NCBI GenBank assembly: GCA_010645155.1
Contig: CM021320.1
Span: 2,366,175 to 2,430,174 of the forward strand
Reading direction: 5' to 3'
From: Tigriopus japonicus
Lineage: Eukaryota > Arthropoda > Copepoda > Harpacticoida > Harpacticidae
Length of the DNA stretch: 64,000 nucleotides
The notes under the pieces are model-generated. The model searched no databases and was not told the DNA's origin. It saw nothing but the letters and a program-made list of their open reading frames with translations. Shown in pieces: positions 47,154-58,500 of this stretch; within the stretch, counting starts at the first letter, position 1; every line of letters starts with the position of its first letter. The position numbers and the translations under genes were made by a program.

Positions 47154-48506
47154 ATGGGACCCAAACGGAAAGCCACCAACCTCAACCACAATAATAACAA
47201 CCACAACCATGTGACCACCTCAAAATCTAAGAAAAAGACCCCTGCTCTCGATGTGAATGACCTGGACCAACCTCAGGCCTCGACTTCGGGTTTTTCCAAC
47301 CGGGTTCGAGATCCCACTCATTTGGTGGGCGTGTTGCAAGGTCACAACCATGGTCTTATGCCTAATTTCAACTTGGAACGACTGTCACGCGTCCCAATAA
47401 TTGAAGAGATCTCCCATTTCGGGGTGTTCAAGTCGGTGACGCCCTTTGATACCCGGGTCACGTCCTTAGCTTGGCATCCGAGCTCGCCCACATTGTGCGC
47501 CGTCGGTTCCAAATGGGGCGATATCATGTTGTGGAACTATCAGGCGGATAACCTTCAAAATTTGGAACCCGGTCGAGGTCCAGGGGGCTCGATTTTGGCC
47601 ATGAAATTCGATATCGAGAACGATTGCCGCCTCTACACGTGTTCGATTGACGGTAAAATGGCCGTTCAGGATTTCGTGGGCCAGAAAAGCCGGGTTTTCT
47701 TGAGTACGGATGATTGGGAACATTGGTACACGTCGTTCGATGTGTCTTTTACCGGTGGAACGGTCATTACTGGGGACAATAAAGGGTTTGTCACGTTAAT
47801 GACCAAGGACGGGGAAGTGGTTTGGCGTTCACGCCTTCATCCCAAGAAGGTGACCAATCTTCAGTTTAGCCCGCGTGAGCCCTATCTCTTGATCTCGACT
47901 TCGGTGGACAATTCTGTTAAAGTCTGGGACATTCGAAACATCAAAGACCGGAAGAGCGCCTTGGCCTCTTTGGAGCATGACAAACCCGTGAACTCGGCCT
48001 ATTTTAACCCGGTGAATGGGACCCGTCTTCTCACTACTGACCAACACAGCCAACTTCGCGTTTATCGCTCACCTCATTGGGATCTCGAACGAATTATACC
48101 TCATCCTCATCGACAATTCCAACACATCACACCGATCAAAGCCACGTGGCATCCATTGGCCGATATTGTTTTGGCCGGACGTTACCCACATGACGAATTT
48201 CCGGGTTATGAAGCCGGCGAACAACGCTCGGTGGATTTTTTTGATCCCGACGACGGGAAGATATTACTTCAGTTGACTCAACCGGGCATGAGTAAAATCA
48301 TCAGTCTGAATTTATTCTCACCTTCGGGCGATGTCATGCTCTCTGGCATGGCCTCGACTGTTCTGATTTGGAAGCCTAAACCCAGATTCGAGATGGATGA
48401 GAAAATGTACAAAGAAACCCAGACCAACATTAAAGATCTCATGGTTCAAGAGTGGCCAGAACATTGCCCGAAACGAGCCAAGAACAAGAAGAAGACTCGA
48501 ACTTAA
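47154..48506 (+). CDS. DDB2: DNA damage-binding protein 2
   Basis: DDB2 is the WD40 lesion-recognition subunit of UV-DDB. It bridges damaged chromatin to the DDB1-CUL4-RBX1 ubiquitin ligase and starts global-genome nucleotide excision repair. It is 450 residues on a single exon, close to the vertebrate length. A basic, Lys/Asn/His-rich N-terminus is followed by the helical segment that contacts DDB1, then a seven-blade WD40 propeller: RVTSLAWHPSSPT, AVGSKWGDIMLWNY, DDWEHWYTSFDVS, VTNLQFSPREPYLL. The DCAF-type WDxR motif is W258-D-I-R261. The lesion-inserting hairpin residues known from vertebrate structures are present as F322-Q-H324 in PHRQFQHITPIKATWHP. The closing blade is FSPSGDVMLSGMASTVLIWKP. 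The C-terminus is basic (KRAKNKKKTRT). The gene follows RFC1 on the same strand after 1.8 kb of transposon debris. Confidence 0.95.
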   Translation: MGPKRKATNLNHNNNNHNHVTTSKSKKKTPALDVNDLDQPQASTSGFSNRVRDPTHLVGVLQGHNHGLMPNFNLERLSRVPIIEEISHFGVFKSVTPFDTRVTSLAWHPSSPTLCAVGSKWGDIMLWNYQADNLQNLEPGRGPGGSILAMKFDIENDCRLYTCSIDGKMAVQDFVGQKSRVFLSTDDWEHWYTSFDVSFTGGTVITGDNKGFVTLMTKDGEVVWRSRLHPKKVTNLQFSPREPYLLISTSVDNSVKVWDIRNIKDRKSALASLEHDKPVNSAYFNPVNGTRLLTTDQHSQLRVYRSPHWDLERIIPHPHRQFQHITPIKATWHPLADIVLAGRYPHDEFPGYEAGEQRSVDFFDPDDGKILLQLTQPGMSKIISLNLFSPSGDVMLSGMASTVLIWKPKPRFEMDEKMYKETQTNIKDLMVQEWPEHCPKRAKNKKKTRT

Positions 48507-48575
48507 TAGGGTGTGTGTGCCCAATTATGCGTGATCTTGGAAATCAGTATTGTTTCGCTGCAATTGCAAACGTTT

Positions 48576-48581
48576 ATTAAA
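48576..48581 (+). terminator. Poly(A) signal of DDB2
   Basis: ATTAAA lies 70 nt after the stop codon. It is a common variant signal. Confidence 0.5.
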
Positions 48582-50075
48582 GCATTTTCCCTTTATTCTC
48601 TATATTCTCTATTCAATTATCTATTACGCAATTCATCTGGACTCCAGACGTTGTCCTGTCTGTGTCCTGACATCAGGTAAACAGATGCGATAATGAATTC
48701 ATCCAGTTTCAAGGTCTACTCGCAATTACTGTCCATCATCTTGGTCTTCAAGTTAAAATGACTGTGTAGTATCTTCGGCAGGCTTCAGAAAGAGAGCGAA
48801 AAGATCGACCCACCCAAATTCCAACGCAAATGGACCCTTCCAGGTGAGTTATTGCACCATCATTTTCTCTCTCCTGATTAGGAATCGAAACTGACATTTG
48901 TAAGTAGTATTCTTGGTCTTCACATCAACGGACGACCCGGCTTAAAACGTTGGATTTTTCTCGCCTCGCCAGCAAGTGCGATGGGGAAGGCTAATTGCTA
49001 CTTTAGGAGATCGTCCGAACCCAGATGCTACTGATTCGATCAACGCCATATGGAAAGTCAATTCATCGCAGAGTGCTAGTAAATTCCACACAAATGATGA
49101 CTTCATTACTGACATTGCATTGGCCAATCGTTCGATTGAAAAACAAAACAGCATGCGTAATTATTCTTCGGTTTTTTGCAAGGGCATCGTGTTCTCCATC
49201 ATCGAATACTTGAGACAATGCCTTGTTTTTCAATAATCTGATTGTTCACAAAATTGCCGACTTTTTGGATTTTTGACATCAAATTATTGATTGTTTGCAA
49301 CTTCTGCAAACAATACATTGACCTGGAAGTGCATTTTACAATGATTGAGCCGTTTTTAATATTTTTTCGATAAAAGGATTGGCTGATGGTAGAACGTATT
49401 TGAGCGTTAGTATTGGAATTACTTGGCTAATAAATAACTTTATTTGTTCTTGCTGACAACCCTAGCATCTTTTCATTTACTAAGAAATCTGTCAAATTTG
49501 CCCCATGTTTTACCTCATGCAAGAAGCACTTGATTTCTGGAGTGGGAGGCTAATGATGAGAATCATGATTTCCAGAAGGATTGATTCAATTGCTTTCCTC
49601 TGCAAACGAGACCTTGCTTGTATTCTGTAGAAGACGTGTTTCAATTTTCAGTTCATTCGAATGCCAGAGTGAAAAGTTATGCCTTCTCAAACTTACGTAC
49701 TGAATAGAGCATAGAATGAATGAGTTCGCCCTTTTGTGGTAAACCAATTACGAGAAAAGGGCTAGTTCATTCATTCTCGGTGATATTTGCACTGAACTTG
49801 GACAGAGCATAACTTTTGACGCCGACGTTCGATTAAGCTGAAAATTGAAATATGTATTCTTGTCAGCATTAGCAAAGTCTCATTTACAGAAGAACATTGT
49901 TGATATGTTCGTACTAGAAATCATGATTATTTTCGTTAGCCTCCCAGCCAAGTGAAATTCAGTGGTTCTTGCCCCATGTTTGCAATTTACTATCTAACCT
50001 CTGTATGTACTCTAGAAGTGAAAATGTGAGCTTTTTTCTGTATAGTGTTAGACTCTCAAATCTGCCAGGTAAGTA

Positions 50076-50233
50076 CATTGAAATCTCGATTTAACGATAT
50101 CGTCCGTCACCCTATAAGATATCGTGAATTCGAGATTTATCGTTACATTGAGTCGCTGTCATAGGAGTCGTACAAAGTCGGTAACCCTAAAAATTATCGT
50201 TAAATCGGAGATCGTTAAATCGAGATTTCACTG
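50076..50233. mobile_element. Pogo/Tigger-like MITE with TA target duplication
   Basis: A 158-bp element. The left end is CATTGAAATCTCGATTTAAC and the reverse-complemented right end is CAGTGAAATCTCGATTTAAC; the inverted ends are about 24 bp with two mismatches. It is flanked by TA on both sides (50074-50075 and 50234-50235). Termini of the form CAGTGAAA.CTCGAT and a TA duplication are typical of the pogo branch of Tc1/mariner. The interior carries further partial palindromes of the same sequence. Confidence 0.8.
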
Positions 50234-53200
50234 TACGTAGTTTTATTTACTCAAGGAATTCTCAACAAGTAGAGAAGTCCTTGAAAGAAATTCAGTGTGA
50301 ATGCGCGCAATGCAGCTGTAAATTAGAGTTTTTTCGCACCTTTAAAAAATACCAAAAGCCCAAGATGATATCATACGCCCGACATGTTGCTTTTTTTTCT
50401 TTTGGTGAGCTTGGTTCACTTTGTGGATCCTTATATTTTTGGGACGTACTCGTGTAAGGTGTCATTGGCCAACTTGTTGAAAAAGGAAAAAAAAACAATG
50501 CCAAGATCTTTCATTGGCCTTTAATAACTTGAAGTCTGTGGAAGAATTTGTTAAAAATAAGTCAAAAATGTCAAACGAAATTTGTGTTTGCCTGAAAGGA
50601 GTTTATTCCTAACTACTGCATGAAAGGCGGAGTCATCGGGTTACAATCAGAGGTTCATAGAAATTAACGGATGAAGATCAATGAAAAAAGAATCATGATT
50701 TTTAGTAGGAACAAATCAATTACATTCTTCTACAAATGAGGTCTTACTCATGTTGACTAGAATATGCATTTCCAGAAAGGCCGTCAATGTCCACAAGGCC
50801 AATTTCATCAAGATTGAACCCAATTAAGGGATGAATGTAGAGGGCAATGAAAATAGAATAAAGGCCCTTTTGCAATTTAATGACTGGACGTCAAGAACTT
50901 GTCATGGTGACCTGTTGACGGCAAATTTCTTCTTTTATTGAATCCACGGCCCTGTCAAAAATACTCCATGAAGGGATTGTTTTTCAAAGAACTCTAGATA
51001 AGAGTATGTGTAAAACTATTCGTAAACGTTAATATTTGATTCAGAGCCCTAATTGTTTGAAATTTACAAAATATTCCTTGTCAGGTTTTAAATGGACAAC
51101 CCTGTAGAAGCGAAGAGGGAATGTGACTAAAACAGAAGCAGATGTCAATTAGTCCACTTACTGCCAATAAAAGTAAGACCTGACCATTCGATCACTTGAA
51201 GTTTCCAAATACCAACCCGGTAAAAATCTGGATTCAAGGACTATCTCAATCTGCTTATTCTAATTCGAAAATGGGGTTAATTCAAATGAGGCAGACTCTT
51301 TCAGGGAAGATCAAAATTTTAGACGCAGATTAAGATTACATGGTCTGTGGGAACTGTGAACAGATCTCAGGCGAAAGACCGTTCACATTATCCATTGACT
51401 GCAAATTTGTGTTTCTTTCTTTTGATAAAGAGCTAAGATTAATGAGTCATACTTGGTTGCCTGTCTGCTTAATTCTTGAAGAAGAATGTTAGTCTTAGTT
51501 TCAGACTGATGCAACCTCTTTTCCTGGACCTTAACCTTTTACTTCCGACGGCAAGACGGGATCACTTAATTATGACGAAGAAAATATCTGGTAGCCTTTA
51601 TTTATTCTTTGTAAAAACCAAACATATCCCCCCATAAAGTGTTATGCACTCATCAAAGTGACCTCTTCATTTGTGAGATTGTCATAGACGTGCTAAAAGA
51701 TTGATTTTCCAATGAGTTATTCCGAAAAACTCGAAATTTCCAGCCTGCCAGTTGTTAGCTTAGGAGATTTTTTGAATGAACCATCTGACACAAGCACACC
51801 AAGCGGTCGATGAGAAGACCTCGGGCCAAATAGATTCAGTTGAGGGAACATTCTTTGAGCCTGTCTGGAATCACCTGTAACTTCAGACTCAAGGATTGAT
51901 TTGGTATGACTCAAGACATCTCAGTCACAAGTGATTGCATCGGAAAGTCCAAGAGAATCGGAATTACACCTGAGAAATCCAAAGCGTGCTACCAAACATC
52001 CTTCAATAGCGAATGGCGTACAAAAGCTAACCTAGTTAGTACAGGGTCATCCGTATTTAGTGTCCCATGCCAAACAAATAATTGCTCGAAACACAATAAT
52101 GGCACACTAGTATTGAAGAAATATCAGTTGAAGGAAACATCTTTAGATACAATCGTAGCAAGTCTTGGTGAAATGGATCGACTTAATTAAGAAAATATGA
52201 TTTTGTATCTAGCGGTGGCTCTCCCACTCAAATTACGCACGCTCTATTCTGAAAAATCATCTTAGCTTTGACCGCACATTACAAAGTCGAATAGTGACTG
52301 AATTGCTTAGACGAAGAAAACAAAGTCTTAGGCAAACACCTCAACTTTTCCTGTTATTTTTACTGAAAAGTCGCTTTGGCGTCTTGTTTTGTCATAAATT
52401 GCCACTAAAGTCTAGGGGACGTTAATCATGGGTTACCCTGTACAGTAGTATGTAGCAAGATGTGATGAGACTGTTTAGGAATTTGATGTTATTTGTACAG
52501 TCCAATTCAGAACCAGCCCAACATCCATCCTCGATCAGAGTTGCCCATGAAGAGCCTCCTCAAAGCAGATATCATTGGTGTTCGAGACTTGTTCTGGAAC
52601 TCACACGGGGTCAAGAAACTTTCATCCTACATTTGAAGAACAGGTATGGATGGACGGACATGACGGTAAAGAGAAAGAACCGACCAAAATGAAGAAGAAG
52701 GAGGAGAGAACACGATGAAGATGCCGATTTCGAGTGGTGATTGCCGGCGACCTGGTTTGACGTATTGCCTAAAACCTTTGCGGGCATGGCAATGGAAACT
52801 CAAAGAGATGAAAAGTAATATCCCAAATGCTTCATTTTGGAAGGATCTTGGGAAAGTTTCTCATAAAAACCCGGAATAATCACTGATTGAATGTTTGAGC
52901 TCTACTCGTGAGACTCTCTTTGCGACAAAGTTGTTTGAGCTTGCCGAAAATCCATGATGAAATTGTTGCAATGAACCGAGGCACTTTTACTTTTAAGGGT
53001 TAATCGTAAGTCAATCGAAACCAAACCCGGATATGGGTTTTCATGCTCTAAGTAAATTAAAAAATATATATAAAAATCATTCCAAATTTCGCGACTTTGA
53101 CCTCAGTTTTATAATTAAGCATTGTCATTCTTACTTGCAACTTTGCATCACCAACTGAAATGTTTTAGCGTAAGCAAAAAAGAGTTTTGTGTACGTATGC

Positions 53201-54323
53201 ATTTTCTGTTCTGCCAAACATTTCACTTGAGGAATTGGAGCATGTCTTGCCCCAAGGTTGTCATTTATTTATAAACGTGTAGAAACGTGTCCGTCGAAGT
53301 GGTTGGCAAACCCATTATCATTACCACTTTTATGGGAGGAAATGTGTTGGTACCTTTCCTTGGCGACATAGAGAAACCTTTCACTTCACAAGTCTTCATC
53401 CACATATTCCCTAAGCTCTCAGGTCAAATTCTAGTGAAAAAAAAGTCCAGTCTGTTTAAAGTTTTTCTTTACCCTGGCTTGGATTTCGCGAATCTGCAAT
53501 CCTACGGACTAAAATTCCATTGTTTTCTATAATTCTTATGAATGTTAACTGACAATTTTTCAAGGATTTTTAAAATAGACATGTTAAGACATTGGGGGAA
53601 ACAAGAGAAAGTTCAAGAATTGAAATCAAATCAAAATAAATCATTAGATTTTTTACTCGATTTCCCTTAAGGTTTTCGTCACAATATAAAAATTTAAAAT
53701 TGACTTCTTCAATTGAAATACAATATTTTACAGGAATATTTCACCTTCCTTAACACCGTTTCACACCGTTTTCCTGCTTTCCTATAATTCACAACAAAGG
53801 CAAAATCAACCACCCCCTCCTTGCTCATTTGTGACTTTCTTTCCCTACAAGGGTAGGTGTTATGTTGCTCAGGAATTTGCTAGTCGACCTTTTCACTTGC
53901 AGCCTGGAGAAACCAGGTAAGGACTGGGTCATACAACCGCTATTGGTCGGACTCGTCGTTCTATAATGATAAAAGAATCAAGAGGCAAATGCTCTCCCTC
54001 TCTTTCTCTATGAAGTTTCGTCGGGTGTTTTTGACACAGCATTCCGTACTTGGTTTATCAAACGAATCCACAACAAGTCACAACCCGAAGTCCTCTTCCC
54101 CGTCCTTCTTTTCTTTGGGTGCACTTTCGTTGGTTATGATTTCTCAGATTTTGAAGTGCCCGAGGTGGTCCTAACCATGGTTGTCGCCGCTCTTTGGTGC
54201 CAAGTAGTCCGCTAAATCAATCTGTGCTCAACCACTTATACGTAGACGGTGAGTAAAAGAGAGGGAAGACAAGAGGCATCAACCACCTTGCCTTCTTTCG
54301 CGAGGCAAAAAGCCCAGAGCATT

Positions 54324-54343
54324 CCCTCCCTCCCTCCCTCCCT
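54324..54343. repeat. (CCCT)n repeat
   Basis: About five CCCT units leading into a CTTC-rich tract. Confidence 0.85.
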
Positions 54344-55576
54344 TCTTCCTTCCTCGGACTTTTTCCAGGCCTTATCAACAACACGCTCACTCACGCCCCA
54401 TTCCAATGGTTTCCGTCGTACTTAATCCCTACATGCCTCGTACCAACAGTGGTGTGTGTGGCCCTCCATATGGCTGGTGGATACACTTCTGTAGTAGGCA
54501 TGTGAACCATGCATGTATGCGAGGTGAGCGAAGAAATTCCTTGAAATCCCGTTACCTTTCGTTCTGCCCCCTATCTCTGGTTCGTTCGTTTGTTAGCTCG
54601 CCTGCTCTCGGTCACTTCGGTATCAAACGAAAAAACATGCTGGAACTGATATGTGATTCGGCATAAAGAACACAAACCAGTGGTAACTGAAAGTTTGCCA
54701 TTAGATTCTAACTAATGCGTTGGCATGCGCACATTTCACGGATTTATCAGATAAATTTCTGCCACCAGGTTCAGTAGCATCCGAGTAAAAGTAGTTCTGA
54801 GGCTATCCTCAAGTGGTCATGGAGAGAGGAGTAGCCCAATCTTTGGGAACTATCTCATTGGAAGAGGACTTTGGTTGGAGACCATCATTGACATCGAACA
54901 CCCTCTTCTTTGGTGATGCTCAACCATTGCTTCTAGCACACACCAGATGAGCGGGGGTCGTATAGTCGTTCGTTCTGCAGTACACTTGTATTCGAGGATT
55001 TCAATCGGTCGCTCGAAGACGGCTCGAACCGCTTAGCTTGCAGGTCGGTCCATTATTCAGCCAAGTGTACCAGTTCATGCTGGAACGATACGAACCAGAA
55101 TCACAAGAAGACGTGCCTGAGAGACAGCGGAAGGACGGACGGACGGATCAACAAACCAACGGACGTAAGAACCAACCAACCAACCAACCACTGACTGTGG
55201 TTGAAGAGTCGAAGAACGAGGGCGCAAGCAACGTCGTTGGCGCCGACAGAGAAAATCCAAAGATTTTTTTATCAGTTGGTGTTATGAAAATCTCTTAGAA
55301 ATATCCTCTGAGCGAGTGGAAGAGGATTGTTGAAATATGTGTATGGTGACTAGAGGATTGTCTCAAATTTTATATCACCACTCATTGAAGTCTCCAGCAT
55401 TGTTCTAAGACAACACCAATCCATAGGAGTTCTCCTCCTCCTCCTGCTCTCCGTCGTCGTCATCAACTTCTTCTTTTTGCTCTAGGCGAATCGAAACCAA
55501 GAGCGAATTGTGAATAGGGCAGTAGGTAAATAGGTCAGTCTTCTTGCCACAGAGCGAACAAGTTGCAGGCATCAAA

Positions 55577-58500
55577 ATGCGGCTTTTGGCATCGACCATC
55601 TCATGGGCTCTTGTAACTCTAATAGTGATTAACTCCGTGGTCCATCCAAGTTGGGCCCAAGAAAATGTTCCATCAGAAACTGTTGTTGACGACAGCACAG
55701 AACAGAAGTTGCCCGAACAACCACAGACTCTTAATCCTAAAGTGCCAAACTCGTCAGAAGGAGAGCCACGAAGACCTCTCCCAGTGGGTCATAATCCAGC
55801 CAGACAAAGGCCGCAAGGAGGATTAGGTGGTCTGTTATCAGGTGAGACATTGATCTACTCATTTCGAACTGGAATTAGTTTTCATTGAAATTTTACGATT
55901 AATTGATGAACAAGAGAGCTAAGAGTGAGGTTGGTTGGCAAACTTGACAAACATGTTGAACATCGATTTCACCCTCTGAAGTGGAAATCACAGCCATTTT
56001 TGTTGGTAAATGTAATGCACGAACAAAGACAGGCATCGCTTTTCATCAGGAAGAGAAAACTTCATTCAGACCACAACACTTCCACTGTGTGTTCTTGATC
56101 CTGTCAATTCACATTTGTGGCACTTGACAGGGGATCAAAAACTCTTTTATATGGCACAACCAATTTTGTTCGTTCAGCTCTCAGAAATGAATCAATGCTC
56201 TTGGCCCACCTATTTGGTTGGGGTCCATTCAATTCGTGTTTCCCCCAAAATCGCAAATCCTGAATAAAACCGTTTCAAACATTGCTAGCTAAATCCTGAA
56301 ACAAAGGGGATTAATTTCCCATGGAACAAGGATACCGTCAACATGGAGGGAAACATTTGCTCAGTCATTCCTTCATTTATTTGTTGGTTGCATTTGGATC
56401 ATCCTGTGCGTGTACGTACGAAGAGTGAAAAATTTCGGTCACATGAAAAAGTGAAGTCAAATGAATGAATTGCCTCGAGTACAACTCGTAGAGTTGAAAT
56501 TACAGTTCAAATTGTTTTTGTCCGGGTGGTTGAAAGGAAGAGTAGCCTCCCAATTGTGAGAACTTTTTCCAAATTCGAGCGATTTTGAATCACATTGCAT
56601 TTGTACTGATTCCTTCCAAGTTTTTAACATTCCCCGGTGAATCATTGAATAAACATGATTGGGCAATTGCCTCGTAGCTAAGTATGCGCACAAACTGTGA
56701 CGTCCTCTTTAAGTGGAAAGACGAAGAACACCCTTTTAGTGTTTATCCAAGCAGAACGTGCGACTTCGGTCATTGGAAATGCCATACTGAATCACACTGA
56801 GCCCGCACACTTTCATTTGACCTTTCACAACCAATCAAGCAAACCGTACCACAACGTTTGTGTTGGGCAGTCAGAGTCAGGTCGATGTTCAACAGTATTT
56901 TTCGAAAAGCCTTTGCTTTCATGGTTCCATGTCGCAGAAAATGTAGACAGACCAATGGTAATCGACACTTGTCGGAGAAATGTATATTTTCTGTAGCCGA
57001 ATATGAAATCTAATTAGATCTAGAGAAATGACATGCGCCCCAAAACGTTTCACAGATTTCTCGGTAGATAGTACATTAAATTCACAAGAGTTCTACATGA
57101 TGACGACCTTGGCGCTCCACGTCTAAATACGTACAATATATTTGACGAAGTGACAATGGAAAAAGACTAAACTGATGAAAAAGAGCTCAACTTGAACGAC
57201 CCTGAAATCAACTTGGGAAAGAGATTTGCCGTTTGCACATCATCAACATTATCATCATTTTCCGAATCTGACAATTCCCTTCACCTCACGGACAAGATTT
57301 GAGATTTTGTTAGACATTCAAATCGGCATGCCTATTGGCAAGCAATCAATCACTTACCAATGGTACATGGCACACGGGTATTCATCATTCTGTCGACATT
57401 AGGCTCGATTTCTAGTCTTTCTTTGGCACCTAGGCAGTTCACTCTCTTTCCATTGGTGCGTAGCCTCTGGGTAGATGAACTGTCTGCATAATCTGGATTT
57501 GGCGGATAAATTGTGCCTAATTTGAAGGTTTTTTTCTTCTTTTGTGGCATACAATGCTGGCTGCAGTCCCACCATGACCATGACGAAATGTTGGAATAAT
57601 TTCCATGAAGCGTTTCGAACGGAAAGGAAAAGAAAGTTGAAATTCAAGATTTGCCATGCCCCCGAGGTCCCTTCATTCATGCATAACTGTCAAACGAACA
57701 AATAAATGATGGGCGGAATCATGTTTTTTTGGCCAGATTGGGGGTTTCTCATCAAAGCACACGCACGCACTGAGCACTCTCTGTAATAAAGTAGCACCAA
57801 ATAACCATGACAAGAATACCCATTCGACAATATTCTCTGACGGGCGACTTTGTTTGGGTGGGATTTCAGGCCTCTTAGGAACCATCACACAAACTGCAGA
57901 TGCGGAGAACTGTCCCGGAAAATGTATTCATGCCATGGTCAGTTTGGCATGCGACAATGTGCTGAAACACGTTCAGTGTCCCAGTCCATCCATGCGATGC
58001 TGCGTGGAGAGGAACAACGTCACCCCAGGATTCCCGGGAGGTTCCAATAACAGTGATAACAAAGATTCTGATGATGCAACATCCGAGGTTTCAAGCTCTT
58101 CAGAGCAATCCACCCCTGCCACCACCACCCAAGCTACAACGAAAAATGATGTCCCTGCTACCACCCAAACCACAACGACGACCACCACAACCACAACTAC
58201 AACTACCAAAACAACAACCGGGGTAACGTACCCACTTGTGAGCAATTCAGGTAGGAAACTTACTTTCATTGACCTCTTCTTCTTACAGAGCTCGGAATCG
58301 AACGTGGACAAGTTTGACGACGACGATACGGACGTCCAATTGGTGGATGGCAACGAGCAATTAATTGACTCCTCTTCTCCCACCTCTAATGCACTCAGTA
58401 TGTTCCAAGGCCATTTTCCTTCGTTGGTGATGCTCTTCCTCTCCTGTTCTTCTCTTATGAGCCTGCACCGGCTTTTCTCACTCTCAATCTAGAGAACAAC

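Larger units (their letters stand above)
48582..55576. other. 7-kb intergenic stretch
   Basis: No recognised gene. It contains a pogo-like MITE at 50076-50233, a CCCT run at 54324-54343 and a CCAA run near 55167-55190. Frames such as 51906-52190 (94 codons) have no identifiable domain or splice partners. The masquerade promoter should lie in the last few hundred bases. An AG at about 55569 before the ATG may be the acceptor of a 5' UTR intron. Confidence 0.45.

Noticed and set aside
51906..52190. 94-codon ATG frame in the DDB2-mas interval
   Set aside because: No domain, no splice context and no codon pattern that stands out from neighbouring non-coding DNA.
58251..58288. A 38-nt intron starting GTAGGAAAC in masquerade
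   Set aside because: Too short, and splicing it shifts the frame into a stop within a few codons. The donor at 58223 with the same acceptor keeps the frame.
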